Positions 35,756-48,733 of a stretch of 64,000 nucleotides of DNA are shown piece after piece (within the stretch, counting starts at the first letter, position 1; the number at the start of each line of letters is the position of its first letter). This stretch comes from Marsupella aquatica (Eukaryota; Marchantiophyta): positions 12,338,001 through 12,402,000 of the forward strand of contig OZ316892.1 of the NCBI GenBank assembly GCA_973895155.1. Reading direction: 5' to 3'. The position numbers and the translations under genes are program-made. The notes below the pieces were generated by a model. That model saw nothing but the letters and a program-made list of their open reading frames with translations. It was not told where the DNA came from and ran no database searches.

Positions 35756-36240
35756 TAGTCGTACAGTGTACCGTGCATAAGTGCACCGTGTATAAATGCA
35801 TTCTGTGTATACTTGAATAAATATTAAGAGCATTTTTCCTTTGTACAATATCACCAAAGTTGGACTGCCTGTAAGTGCAAGTTCACTTCACTACACGACA
35901 AAAAACTTAAGTGCATTTCAGAGTATAAGAGTGCATATGTATTTATCAATTAGTGCAAATGCATTTTGTTAGAAGCATTTATTTATAAGTGCAATGGACA
36001 GCTACACACGGTAGTTTCATGCAATTATCCAGGTGCATCATGCACTATAAGAATTAGGGGTATGAGGGGTTTGATGTGTATGACCTGACAACGCATATGC
36101 AGAAGTGCATAAGCAATTCACATGTACTTATTGGGAAGCACAGGATGCACAAGTGCATACATGATATCTCATGCACTTATGACATATTGCATACCATATA
36201 TAAGTGCAGGTTTGGGTGTCTTTCCCGGGAACCTGCACTT
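35756..36240 (+). repeat. Second cluster of TAAGTGCA words
   Basis: At least nine close matches to AAGTGCA, several as ATAAGTGCA, lie in about 480 bp. This is the same core word as in the hairpin array at 27.3 kb and its relatives, but without the complete hairpin unit. Confidence 0.6.
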
Positions 36241-36359
36241 CCACATGGTAGACTGTAATTAGTAAATTGAAACCCGGATAGACTTCCATGTTTGCCAGAC
36301 TGCTTGGATAGATTATTTCAACCTGGATGTACTGTAGCCAAACCCATTTCCTGCTCATA

Positions 36360-36620
36360 TATTACATGTTACACGAAATGTCCTCTCCTGCCATGGTTGG
36401 TCCAATACAGTAAGTTCCCATGTGTTACATATTTAAAACAATGTCCTCTCCTGCCATGGTTGCTAATAAAGTCATAATTAGGACCTCCACTTTTACCAAA
36501 ATGCTAGGACAGACTTTGTAGTCATATTAGAAAATTGAAGCTAAAATGGACCTCCACTTTTAAGAAAACGCTAGGACAGACTCTTCCAACCGTGGTGGAC
36601 TCCAGAGAAACCCATTTTTC
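36360..36620 (+). repeat. Two short direct repeat pairs
   Basis: ATGTCCTCTCCTGCCATGGT occurs at about 36378 and 36441. GGACCTCCACTTTTA followed by AAA(A/C)(T/G)CTAGGACAGACT occurs near 36481 and 36548. TACTCCCTCAGTCCGGG at 36773 resembles one end of a Stowaway-like MITE, with no partner end found. Confidence 0.7.
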
Positions 36621-36823
36621 TGCTTATATAGTATATGAGTGAACTGTGGCAAAGAAAATGAGAGTCATCTTTGGAAATTTGAAGGTTTCTCAATTCTCAA
36701 TGAATATAGACTATATTAGGTTCACTGGAAAGATCTTTCCTAAGCCTATCTGACCAACCCACTAAAATAGTACTCCCTCAGTCCGGGTAATAGAAGACTG
36801 CTAGTTGATGGCACGTTGTTTTC

Positions 36824-37053
36824 AGACCCCAGCACTTTAGAAAGTGTTTGCAGCAAATGGAAGATTCCAAGTTACTGGCATGTTGTTTTCAAACCCCAAC
36901 GTGTGAGGAATTGTTTCGAACGCATCTCAAAGAAACTGAGACCCCAGCACTTTAGAAAGTGTTTGCAGCAAATGGAAGATTCCAAGTTACTGGCATGTTG
37001 TTTTCAAACCCCAACGTGTGAGGAATTGTTTCGAACGCATCTCAAAGAAACTG
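36824..37053 (+). repeat. Perfect 115-bp tandem duplication
   Basis: The block AGACCCCAGCACTTTAGAAA to CATCTCAAAGAAACTG (36824-36938) is repeated immediately (36939-37053) with no difference that I can see, so it is very young. Inside each unit GGCATGTTGTTTTCAAACCC resembles GGCACGTTGTTTTCAGACCC just upstream, hinting at an older round of duplication. Confidence 0.95.
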
Positions 37054-37084
37054 ACTGTGGAAGTGGTGGTCTTCACTCTCACTT

Positions 37085-37228
37085 GTCCAGTTGCAACTTG
37101 CCCAAGATCAATAGAATCTAAGAGCAATTCGAATGTCTTGTCACAAACTTTGACCTGTCCAGGTGCAACTTGCCCAAGATCAATAAAATCTAAGAGCAAT
37201 TCGAGTGTCTTGTCACAGAGGTCTTTGA
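37085..37228 (+). repeat. 72-bp (24-codon) tandem duplication
   Basis: GTCCAGTTGCAACTTGCCCA at 37085 recurs at 37157 with a one-base change. The rest of the unit, through GATCAAT(A/G)(G/A)AATCTAAGAG and GTCTTGTCACA, is nearly identical. The minus strand stays open through both units (36987-37274) and reads CDKT(L/F)ELLLD(F/S)IDLGQVA twice, but no family is recognised. Confidence 0.9.
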
Positions 37229-38233
37229 AGATAATGATGATTTGTTGGCAAGAAGACATTTGTGCACAGTTCAAACAGCTTGTCCAGGATTCATTGCCGT
37301 CAAAAATGGCCTTTCAAGGTCCTCACCAATATGAAAGCTCCATTTTCAGCAGGAAGGTAACTTTTTCCATTGCTATACTTTGCCTTCACGTGTTGACCCA
37401 TGGAGAGCATAATAGTTGTTCGGTCTTACCGAAAAATCTTCCTGAAATGTTTGCAACTAATCACATCACCAAAAGTAACGCATCCTTTGGCAGTGGTATT
37501 TGGCCTTAAAATTCATGTTCTATGATGTCAATCGACATTGCGATGGACTCTATGTCGACAAGAAACCATGAAACGGAGAACACCTCTGCATATGACATTA
37601 AAAGGGAATGTCAGAACTTACTCAAGATGGCCTATATCGCCAATGAACGAGACTATGGAAATTTACTTGTGTGGCTGGCCCTCGACGGGACCTCACTTTC
37701 CATATATGACAGAACCACAATGAAATCACACTCCGCCGAATGTTATCATAGACGACTTCATTTTCGATTTAAGTGGTTGCAACTCTAATACCCACACAAT
37801 CCAGAAGATCACGACTAATCAGCAGATATCATTTCAAGACGAGCTTTGTGGACGACACAGTGATCTCATTAATAACGACGAGGGGTGGTGGTGGTTACAG
37901 AGAGGAGTATAGACCAATCAGGAAGATGACACCCAAAGAGTAGGCTAGACCAATCACTATAGTAAGTGCGCAGTTCGATAACCAAATAGGAGGCTAGATA
38001 AATCAGCGGGCTTCATTTTAAAATTACCTAGGTGCATCCAGTCCAGGTCTCACACTGGAAAACCTCGCAAACACCAGGCTCTTCCATCTAACCTCTAAAA
38101 AAGCCGGAGGGCAGATAAAATCTTCCAGCGAGACCTTTCGATGAGAAGACTATCTCCAGTTACGAGTAACAAAGGAAAACCAACTCACAGCAATGAAAGA
38201 ATACGGGTGTATGTAAATTATATACAAAAGAAT
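37229..38233. other. Intergenic DNA left of the BRM stop codon
   Basis: The BRM 3' UTR should lie at the right end. The plus-strand frame at 37522-37788 (88 codons) has no recognisable family and no supporting exons. Confidence 0.45.
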
Positions 38234-41200
38234 TCACGTTTGGCCAGGCCTTCGTTGGCTGCCATCAACCCAAGAAACTTTCAGCTTAGGTTTCGAGGTC
38301 CTCTTCCCAACTTTGGTAGACCCCTGCAACCCACTTTTCTCATTACCGCCTTGACTCTCAGCGGGCAACCTCTGGGCCCTTCTATTACTCACGAGCCCCG
38401 GGCTATTGACATTATTCCCACTGGGTTCTCGATACTCTTCCCCAATTTGACTAACACTAAACAATCCGCTTCTCGGTAATTTGCTGGCAACTCTTTCTCT
38501 ACCATTCCGCTTTTTCTTAAGGACTACTAGATCAACAGGATGAACTATCCCTCCACCCATCCTACTCTCATCTACTTTATCATCTAACTGAAGTCCTCCA
38601 TTCTTCTTCACATCTTTGCCTTTCCTCTTCTCTTTATGGACAGATTTTTCCTTTACCGCGCCATCTGCAGATTCGCTTACTTGCTGGACAGCAGTGCGTG
38701 CCGAACGCCATCGGGTGGTTGGTGCAATAGTCTCACTTTTTGACCTTGGAGGCTCACTACTGTCATGGGGCTCCATTTTGTGAGATCCAGGAACCGAAAC
38801 AGGACTAGGCTGCCTAGCCACAGCCACAATCTTTGTCCTTACTGGACTGAAATCCACATCTGGGAACTGAAGACTCATCCGTTGGAAAAACAAGGCTTGC
38901 AGTCGACGCGCATCAGCCTGGACCTACACAAACATGGTACAGACTTCAGACACTGACGAATTCTGGATTCAACTCTTTGGACTATTGTTCACCACCAACA
39001 TCAGAAATGGCATCGATCACATTGGGGACCAGAGATCTACAAATTTTACGAAGAAGCTATGACCCATATAATTGAAAACATGGCTCGAGAGTGTTCCATA
39101 TGGTCCTCTGGTACATCATCTAGAAAAAATAAGTTATGAGACTTCGGTCACTAATTAAGCATTTGAAATGGTGACTATTCAATACAGGGCTGTAGCAAGT
39201 TGTGCTTGCAGAACGTTCCCAGTAAAATGGCATACCTCAGAAGTCTGGTTGTACCGAACAGCATTGTCGAGCATTAATTGTACATCTGCCGCAAAGTCTA
39301 GCACTCCCGGATATTCAAAATGGTCGAGGCGGTGCTCAATTATACGAGCATCGATTGGCTTTGTGATAACTTTATAATAATCTGGCAACTCGCTCCGTTT
39401 TGGAAGCTCCATAAACAAAGCCGCGATTGTACGCCCTTCCCTGTTTACAGCCCCTTGCAGCTTGCCCAGCACTGCCTTACACTACATAAACATTCAAAAA
39501 CTTCATCAGCAAGTCATTTGGTATGAGGGCCATGCACATCCCTCGCCTTTTGAGATCTGCTCAAGCTCCACCTTGCTATCAATACCCAAACCGGACACAT
39601 GCCACACAGAGAAACATAAACCGTGTACTCATTCATTAATGAGTCCAAACAGAGTAGCGTTAAAGGTCTGAATGAGATACTTGAAGCGAAGGGTTCAGGC
39701 GTTTACCTTCTTCTGTTGACTCTCGGGCATCCGGGCGGTGGCATTCCAATTCGCCAATGCATTACTATGAGCCACAGCATTGGTGTGGGCCAGCATATGA
39801 GCATGTGTAAGCCTCACATCCTCCGCTGGCTCTTGAAAACCATTCAACCAATTGTTCTTGAAAACAATTCGGGGTCCTTGAGGTGCAGCCAGTAGGTTTT
39901 CAAATGGCCTGACACTGGTGCTGGGAGGTATTAGTTGTCCAATGTTAGCAGGGGGGCCCCATTGGAAAGGCCTCTCGTGTTGCATATCGACCACATCCGC
40001 AATCCTTTGCGCCTGAACTTGCCTCGGACCAAGTCGTGAAAACTGTGCTCCGAAAGGAAACATTGCATTTATGCCAACAACTCCGCTGTTACTTCTGTCA
40101 CTAGTTTCAACAAAATGTGACATTTTCCTATGGCGATTGCTACGCTTGCGCTTTCTTTGTGCTGGCTTTGTAACTTGTTCCTCTTCCAGGTCCTCCCTTT
40201 CCAAGAGCCAGCTCTCAGACCTTCGATTGTCTTGGGACTCATCGCCAGAAACTGCTATCTCGCCTTCTTCCAAATCTTCATCCTGCTAGACATATATATG
40301 CCCATTTCCAGCTATCAAAACCTAGCTCTCGCTTTCACTTTCAATGCTGCACAAATCGTCTTTCAAAACCAATTGCGCACCCTGTCCAAGACCTAGAGGT
40401 TGTGTAGACAGCTTTTACACTGATCCTAAACCATACTTGCACCACTGACAGAAAATACTCTATGTCAAGATTATTACATAAAAAGCTTAATACAAATCCA
40501 TCCATTTGAGAAACAAAGATGACGGCACATCCAGCACCTCATACCTCTTCATGTATAGACTGCCTTCCTTCTATAGCAGCCAGAGAACCGAATCTCCTGG
40601 TTTGCCCGTTCTGGACCGACCTATTACCGCTATCCAGCGGCAAAACTCTTCGCATCATCTCCTCTCCATCATCCGACGACGGAGGACTTGACGAATGTTC
40701 ATGATCATTCTCTACTTCCTCAATTATCTCCTCAGCAAAGCCATCAGTTCCCACTTGGCCCTCCTCCATTTCACCTTCTTCAAGCTCGACATCGGCAGGG
40801 AGATTGGGTCCACTCTCAGCCAATTCGGCTATCTCTCCGTCCTCTTCCTCTTCAACGCTCGCTAGCTCTTCTTTCGTCACCGGTGCTTCCTTTGCCTCAC
40901 CTACATCTTCTACTTTAGGGAACTCGGTTATAGACTCAGCCTCCCCCCCAAGTTTCTTTTGTTTCTTGTTTTTTTTCCCTTTGGGAAAACCGAACAATGC
41001 TTCCTCTTGATCTGATTCTGACTGTCGTTTCAAGGACAAAGCCTTTGCCTTCGCAGCCTTCACAAGCAACCTCTCCTCCGCTTCCTTCGTGCCGACAGTC
41101 CCAATTAGCCCTTGCTTCAGGGCTTGTTTGGAAGTAGCTGCTACAGCTGCATTGACCTCTTGTGAGCCAACACGTAACCATTTTGGAACTTGCTGGTGTT

Positions 41201-44200
41201 TGATCAGCTCCCCTGGCCAATTCTCTTCGTCATCCATCTGATCAAAAAGCTCCAACTCTTCATCTGTCCGAGCAATCATCCGGTTCACTTCTTGAAGTGT
41301 TGGGACATCATGGACCGTTTCTTGATACCTTTCCTCATCATGCAGAAGAGCTTCCAATGTTAACCTTCGTTCCTCTTGACTGGTCCGTTGGTCAAACCGG
41401 CCCGCATTGATGACCTCGTCGGCCATATCAATCTTGTGCTGTTGAATGTTGTTCCGAACGAGACTCTCCACTGAACCCATGTACCGATCCTTACCAGCCA
41501 TTTCATCGTCACTGTCAACTGTCCCTCCGCTTCTTATCTCATCTTCTTTCTGGTAGCTTGATAATGTCTCAACCACTGCCTCCATGTATATTACCCTCAC
41601 TTCCCGTTTTTGTCCAATTCTATGTGCACGCGCTACTGCTTGCTCTTCATTTTTTGGATTGGGGTCAGGATCATAAATTACCACAGTGTCGGCAGACTGC
41701 AGATTTAAACCCCTCCCAGCAGCTCGTATACTGAGCAAAAATATGAAAATTTCTGAACCGGGTCGATTGAATTCTACTATGGATGCTTCTCGTGCATCCA
41801 ACGTAGTTGTTCCATCAATTCTTCGGTATTTCAACCTACGCCATTGTAGATATTCCTCCAATATGTCAAGCAACCTTGTCATAGTACTGAAGAGAAGGAC
41901 ACGGTGCCCAGTTCTATGTAGCTTGACCAAAATTCTGTCCAGAATCCACAGCTTGCCACAACCTCGTACGGAAGTATCATTTAGCATATGTCCACGAGGA
42001 GGATAGTTCAGGTGAGGATGATTGCAGATCTTCCTCAGCTCCATACATTTATTCTGCAGTGGCGCATAAGCACGAATCTGACGCTTACTATTTCCAGCTA
42101 CTCTCTGAGCCTCATCAAATGGGTCAAGCCGAATAGTCCCTGTGGCCTTGACCCAATCATAAATGGCTGCTTGAAAACCTGACATCTTACACTTCAGGAC
42201 AACTGACACCTGTCAACCAGGCATAAACCAAATCAATTCAGATAGGAAATCGCTACCCAGAGGAATATGATTTCTCAAAATGCATCCAGGATCCTGGAAA
42301 AGTCCAGTTTCCTAGAATGATCCAACTGCTTTAACAGGAAAGTTTGAATATTTCCGGTACAATCCAAAGAGAACTATAGCTGTAATTGAAACAAATGAAT
42401 TACAAGACTACCTTCGCTGGAAGAGATCCTTCGACATCTTCCACTCGGCGTCGGAGCATGAATGGTTCAAGGATTTGATGCAACCTATGAATAACAATTA
42501 CTTTCTTTTCTGTCTCTAGCCAATCATCCTCATCACTTTGACCAGCAGGTGCATCTCTCTGAAACGGTTTGGCAAACCAGTCATTGAAAGCTTTACTGCT
42601 GTCAAACACATCCGGAAGCAGAAGATTGAGAAGTGACCACAGTTCATTCAAGTCATTCTGCATGAAACCAAGACACCCATGAGCACTTTGGCTGCAAAAA
42701 ATGCGAGATGCATTCTTGTGAGTAAAAAGAAAACTCTTCGAACAGCAGAGTCTTCCGGGGTAAGCATTCCTAACGTCCAGACAAAATCCAGAATCCAAGA
42801 GCCTAAACATTTTACCTTGAAACTAATTGAGGAAACTATCAAGCATTTTGCACTTTCATACTAGCTGCCTAATAAAAGTGGAGGTTGACAGTTATAAAAC
42901 TAGCAGACAGCCCAAGCAAGTACAAAATGAGAAAATAGGAAGAATGTTCGCACGACAATTATATATTAACTCCTAAGCAATCAATTGAAGATTTGAAAGT
43001 TGCACCAACCTGCAATGGTGTCCCTGTGAGAAGAAGTCGACGCTGAACTCGAAAACGGTCTAAATCCCTGGCAAGGCGCGACTCTCGGTCCTTCATTCGT
43101 TGTGCCTCATCGATTATCATGTACTTCCAATCCACCTTAGATAGCTTTGCACGATCCCGCATGATAAACTCGTATGTTGTAACTAAAATATTAAATTTCA
43201 TAGCTGTAACTTCCTACATTCCCAGCCAATCAACAATCTGCGATTTCAAATACTCCGCCACAAATCATCGCAGCAACTAGGTTATTCAGATCCTCATCGC
43301 TCACGTTCAGGACGCTAGCTATAAACACTTACAAGGGAGCAAATATGAAGTTCAGTGACTTCACCATCCAAATTACCTGCATGAATATTTTGGTGCGCGC
43401 TTCTTTCCCACCAACGTAAAATATACATGAAACCGAAGGAAGCCACCGCGCCAACTCACTCTGTGCCAGCAAATGAGAAGAATATTTAGGGAAACTATTC
43501 TACAGCTACAGGAACGTACTTCATACCGTATCACCGCGATACTACTAATAAATCGGCTAATCCACATTTAAGAGACCTACCACACTGTGAAAAGTTATAA
43601 CCAAAGGATAGCCTTCCCAATATACGATCTACCCATGTTCTCACCTTCCAGTTGACGATTACTGCATTTGGAACAATGATGAGATGGGGACCATAGTTGC
43701 CTTTGAATTCCATCAGATATGCAATGAGGGCCATAACCTGTCATGATCAGTTGAAGTAGTCAACAAGTTAAACTTAAACTTATGTCCAGCCTTGTTCAAG
43801 AATTACACATAATTCACAAAATTAAGTAACTCCGTAAGAACAGATCACATGTGTAGACAAGCCAATGTTGCAACATGGCGTACCTGTACAGTTTTACCCA
43901 AGCCCATCTCATCAGCCAAAATTCCATTCAACCTATTATTATAGAGGGACAGCATCCATTGAAGACCCACCTGCAGGGAACAAAGCTCTTAGTTTGTAAA
44001 GATCTCAAGATTAGACATGTAACCTCTCACTGGACAACATTAAATAGAAATGCATTCGATTCAAAAAGTTTTGAATAGCTTACAAGCTGGTAGTCCCGCA
44101 AAGTTCCTGCCCGAAGCATTGAGGGCTGCCTCAATATTTGCTCGTTCACAGCATGAGCTAAACTGTAATATCTGGAAACAAAATCAATAAAACCGAGCTC

Positions 44201-46680
44201 ATCAGATACAATGCTTATTGCAACAATCAAACCAAACTTCGTTACAAATATCTGTCGCCTGCAGTCCTGCCATGTAGTCCACACAGATCTTCTAAATGGA
44301 AGCAACAGGCCACATAAATTCACTAATGCTGACGCGTATGATCAACTCCGGATGACTATTCAATCTACAGCGATACAGGAGACACCTAGCAGGTGTATAC
44401 ATCCCCTCTGAAGAGAATGAATAATACCCAGTTAACTTCACACGCATTAGGATTTTAAGAGGAAGACAGTAAGAATACAAAAAGAAATACAAACTAGAGA
44501 GGCACCACGAAATTCAAATGACAGATGCTCCAGGAACACTCCTATAAATAGCAAAGTGACGAAACAAACGTACCTATTTACAGATGAACTCTTCAGAGCA
44601 TCATCGTCTTCAGACCAATCCTTTCTTGACACCTCCTCTCCTGCTCGAGCGGCGGCTTGTTCTACCTCCTCTTCAGAAAATCCCTGCAAATTCACAAAAC
44701 TCAAATGAAGGAGCATCCTCAGCAAGCGTGGCCTCTTTACAAATCACGAGAAAATCAATGAAAAAACCATATTCTGAATGACAAGATATGTGAATCGCCG
44801 AGCACTAGGTGAACTTCAATCGTTTGCTGCTATACCTGGGCTCGTGCTGCTGTAGCAGCAAACAAGGCTGCTTCTTCTCGCTCTTGTTGATTCTTCACTG
44901 CAGATATTTTCCCCCCCAACTTTTGAAGGTACTCCTCTGTTTGTGTGAGAAACGATGAGAGAACTTCAAATCGCTCCCCTGCGTCACCTGGCATCTGTGT
45001 TTGCTGCTGCCTGAGCATCTCTCGGTAAGCATCAACATCGTTGTTCTTCAGGGCTTCCATCCTCTTTGTTCTGTCCTCGTCTTTCCTCTTTGAAAACTCC
45101 CTGAGCAATTTTTCATGATATTTCGCAACACCTCTGTTACGTGAAATTCGGGAATCTCGAGTAGCCCATTGTGCCTCCAGCAATTTCTTCCTCCACTGAA
45201 ATAACGCCTTCAACTGCTTCTCCCTATTACTCTTCTGAAACATAATCACTTGCCGCGACAAATCTAAACGCTGCCGTTCACAGAGTCGCACAAACTTTCG
45301 GTATGCCCTCTCTCCCATAGCCATTATCTCCTGCTGCTGCTCCTCAACCTCATCCCTTACTCTTGATTGAAGCTCCATCAGAAGCAGCTTCCGTTGCTCA
45401 ATTCGTAACTTGAGCAGAATATCTGGAACAAACTCTTTGTTCTCCGATCCAGCAGTAAGCAAAGATTCTATTTTTTTAAGTTTCTGAGTGCGTCTTCTGT
45501 CCACCGTCCTCACTCCCTCTTCCAGTAACAGCACCCGAACATCGTATCCAAGGATAACTGGTTCACCCCATACCCCTGCCTGGGCACCTGACAAAACACC
45601 TCCATCTCCTTTTTTTGAAACAGATGGAAAGTCAAACAGCGGACCCTGATGGCTGCGAATGACTAGTGAACCCTTTTGGTTATTCAAACTGCTGGCAGCT
45701 TTGGCAGGGCCCTGTTTCGCAATGTCAGCACCGCCAGTACGAGGAGAGTTCTTTGTGACAGCAGGAGTACTCTTCCCGGGTACAGGCTCTGCCTTCGTTG
45801 ATTTCACCACTTTCATTGATTGCTCGGTTTGGACGTGATCAGGCAAGACCAATTTGTCTACTTCGCCAAGAACAGGTGGCACAGTGGCATTGGCTGCACT
45901 CGAGGCTATTTGCTGGCTCGGGAATAATTTACTCTCTTGACTCATTGAAGACTCTTCTACCTTCCCAAGTGAAAGATCTTGGGCGGGAGGAACCACATCC
46001 TGCTTAGAATACGATTGCCGTTTTTCATCCCTCTGCTCAGAGGCTATTGGGATCCTAATTTGACGATTTGAAGGGCCAGAGATAGAACTTGGCCCTCGAT
46101 CAGGAACACTGGGTTGGCTGACAACTGCACGGGGTTGATGAGATATGGGTAAATTGAGCGGCTGCGGAGTGATTGCTTGCAGCAAATCATCGGACAGGTG
46201 CTCATTTTTCTGAGCAAGAATGTCGACAACGATGATCGAATTAGAGATCGCCTTCGTGACTAGGTTTAATAAGAGTAACCGAATTGTAAATAGAGACACA
46301 GAAATTACCAGCGAGAATCAAATGTTTTACCTTTATGCGCCGAAAAGCTAAAATCTGTGACCGCAGCACGTAGAGCTGATGACGGGTGAAGCCAATCTCC
46401 TGATGCACAAGGTTTTGTTGCAGTGGCGGCATAATTTGTTGCTGCTGCTGTTTTTGCGACAAGAGCTGCTGATGCTGCTGTTTCTGCTGAAGCTGCTTCT
46501 GGAGAAGCTGCTGCTGTTGTTTCTGTACCAGCTGTTGCTGCTGCTGCTGCTGCTGCTGTTTCTGTAGCAACTGTTGTTTCTGAAGAAGCTGTTGCTGCTG
46601 CTGTTGTCGTTGTATGAGCTGTTGCTGTTGCAGGAGCTGATGATGATGATGAAGTTTTTGGTCCTGCTGCTGTTTCAGAA

Positions 46681-46711
<31 letters not shown>

Positions 46712-48733
46712 GTGTTGCTGTTCCTGTTGTTGAAGGAGCACTTGCTGCTGCTGGTTTTGCTGCTCCTGCTGCTGCTGTTCAAGAAGCTTCTGCTGTTGAT
46801 GGTGCTGTTGCTCATGCTGCTGATGCTGAAACTGTTGCTGTACCATTTGCTGCTGTTGAAACTGTTGATGCTCTTGCAGCTGCTGCAGCTGCTGCGATTG
46901 TTGAGAGTGAACTGGAAGAGGACTTTCAGAAGAATTGCGGGGTGGTAAACTTGGTCTCAGGGCCTGCTGCTGTTGTAGCTGACGTTGTAACATTTGCTGT
47001 TGTTGTAATTGTTGCTGCATTTGCTGAGATGGACCTGGAAAGGGAGCTTCAGGTGACTTGTGAGAATGCAGACTCGGTCTATTAACCTGCTGGTGTTGCT
47101 GCTGCAATTGCTGTAATATCTGCTGCTGTTGCAACTGTTGATGTTGTTGCAGCTGCTGTTGAGATGATCCCGGAAAAGAAGATTCACCCAACTGAAATGG
47201 TGCCATGCTAGGTCTGCCGACCTGCTGGTGCTGTTGAAACATTTGCTGCTGCTGCTGCTGCTGCTGCTGCAACTGCTGATTCTCTTGAAGCTTCTGTTGT
47301 TGTTGAGACAGGCCAGCAAAAGAAGCATCGCTAGACTTGTGAGATGGGTGAACTGATCTGACCAGCTGCTGCTGCTGTAAATGTTGAAGAATTTGCTGGT
47401 GCTGCAACTGTGAATGCTGTTGCAGCTGCTGAGGTTGCTGGGAGTGCCCTTGAAGAGAACCTTCACCAGGATTCTGAGATGATGAGAGACCTGGCTTCAA
47501 GACCTCCTGCTGTTGTTGTCTCAACTGCTGCACTTGGAAAGTACTTGGAATAGCTTGAATGTTACTTCTTGGTGAAACATTCATCTTCAAGGTCCCAGGT
47601 GATGTAGACATGGACGACAACATACCTGTTGTCATTTGGGGCCTACTGGTATTATTAGATACCCTATCCACAGCAGCTTCTGTCATGAGACCTCCAGGTT
47701 GCTGAAAGGATAAAAATGTTGATCCTGGCTCGGGGGTACCGAGGAAAGATGCCGAGGATCCAGCCGAGTGAACAGTCCCAAACAAACTTGAAGTAGCCAG
47801 ATGATTGGTCGTAGGAATTTCCTGCATGCTGGGACTATTCACTGCTGACGAGAGCAGATGTGATGCCGACGATATTTGCTGTTGAGGTGCAAAACTGCCT
47901 TGGGAACCTTTCTGAATAACAGCTAAGTGAGCCTGAAGTTGAGGAATATATTGGGATGCCAACTGACCATGCGATGAAACCGGGGCTTGAGACACATTTT
48001 CCAACATTCGGGTTTGAGCTTGAGCTTGAGCTTGAGCTTGAGCTTGAGGGCTTGGGGCCATAGATTGCTGTAACCCCGGTGAAGAAGCAGCCATGCTTCC
48101 ATATTGTAGATTCAGATTACTCTGTGGGCGCTGCGAGTTCTTCCCGTGGGCTGAAGATGGCCTGCTTGAGTTTGCTGGTGAATGACGTTGTGGCTGCTGT
48201 GTTTTATCACTCCACCCCTCCTCACTAGTGCGCACCTGTTGCGCATTCAACTGAGGACTTTGCAAAAAGGAATGCGACTGTTGTTTCAGATTGCTCGCCT
48301 GGGGCATTAACTCCTGGGCCTTCAAATTCCTCTCTGCCTGAGATTCTGTAGGCAATCCTGCTTGATTATAAGACTGAAGCTTTGTAGGTTGACCCTTAAC
48401 AGAAGCCTGTACTTTGAGCTGGGCAGAATGTAATGCATGCTCTAAATAGGCTTGGCTCTGCAGCTGTCCTGGTCCATAGTCTGCAGCGGATCGGCTGACA
48501 GCCTGCACATCATTGGCTGTTTGCCCAAGCCCTTGCTGTTGAGATCCATCCAGGACAGGTCTTGGTGGAACCGGCAGTGACAGTGGGCCACCCGGCCCAA
48601 TGCCACTACCGCCACTAATTTCAAAATTACTCGCTGCAGACTTCGCTTTAAGAAATGAGACCAAGTTCTTATATTGCGGAGAGTCGAGATATTGCTGACC
48701 ACTATCTCTGAGTTGCTGGACCTCTTGCAAAGC
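38234..48733 (-). CDS. BRM: BRAHMA-type SWI2/SNF2 chromatin-remodelling ATPase, 13 confident coding exons, about 2621 aa plus an unresolved start
   Basis: Exons (minus strand): 48733-46331, 46209-44836, 44683-44574, 44171-44084, 43970-43884, 43737-43645, 43460-43377, 43213-43010, 42657-42412, 42209-40545, 40282-39707, 39481-39236, 38923-38234. All phases close. Exon one listed is 801 codons and Gln-rich. Then come QLQ ([20 protein letters not shown] into [13 protein letters not shown]), HSA ([20 protein letters not shown]), the ATPase with [35 protein letters not shown], and helicase C with [20 protein letters not shown] and ARAHRIGQ. An acidic tail, [15 protein letters not shown] and a bromodomain ([10 protein letters not shown] to NAVRYNQ, 39236-39481) follow. 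The match to Arabidopsis BRM is near-continuous. Known role: motor subunit of plant BAS-class SWI/SNF complexes. The first codon of the 801-codon exon continues an upstream exon; two candidates are listed separately. Confidence 0.95.
46430..47530 (-). repeat. Polyglutamine coding tract of BRM (interrupted CAG/CAA)
   Basis: On the coding strand this is an interrupted CAG/CAA repeat that codes long runs of Gln split by His, Leu and Lys. It is densest at 46430-46880 and looser to 47530, where Gln runs alternate with [12 protein letters not shown] and similar linkers that are themselves repeated. The opposite strand is open and leucine-rich only because CTG and TTG mirror CAG and CAA. Confidence 0.95.
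48016..48048 (-). repeat. Hexanucleotide repeat coding (QA)n in BRM
   Basis: About five perfect AAGCTC units on the coding strand code for alternating Gln and Ala. It is a separate in-frame microsatellite from the main Gln tract. Confidence 0.95.

Noticed and set aside
46379-46948. Plus-strand leucine-rich frames opposite the BRM Gln tract
   Set aside because: CTG/TTG leucine runs are the complement of CAG/CAA. The sense strand has continuous BRM coding with conserved domains on both sides.
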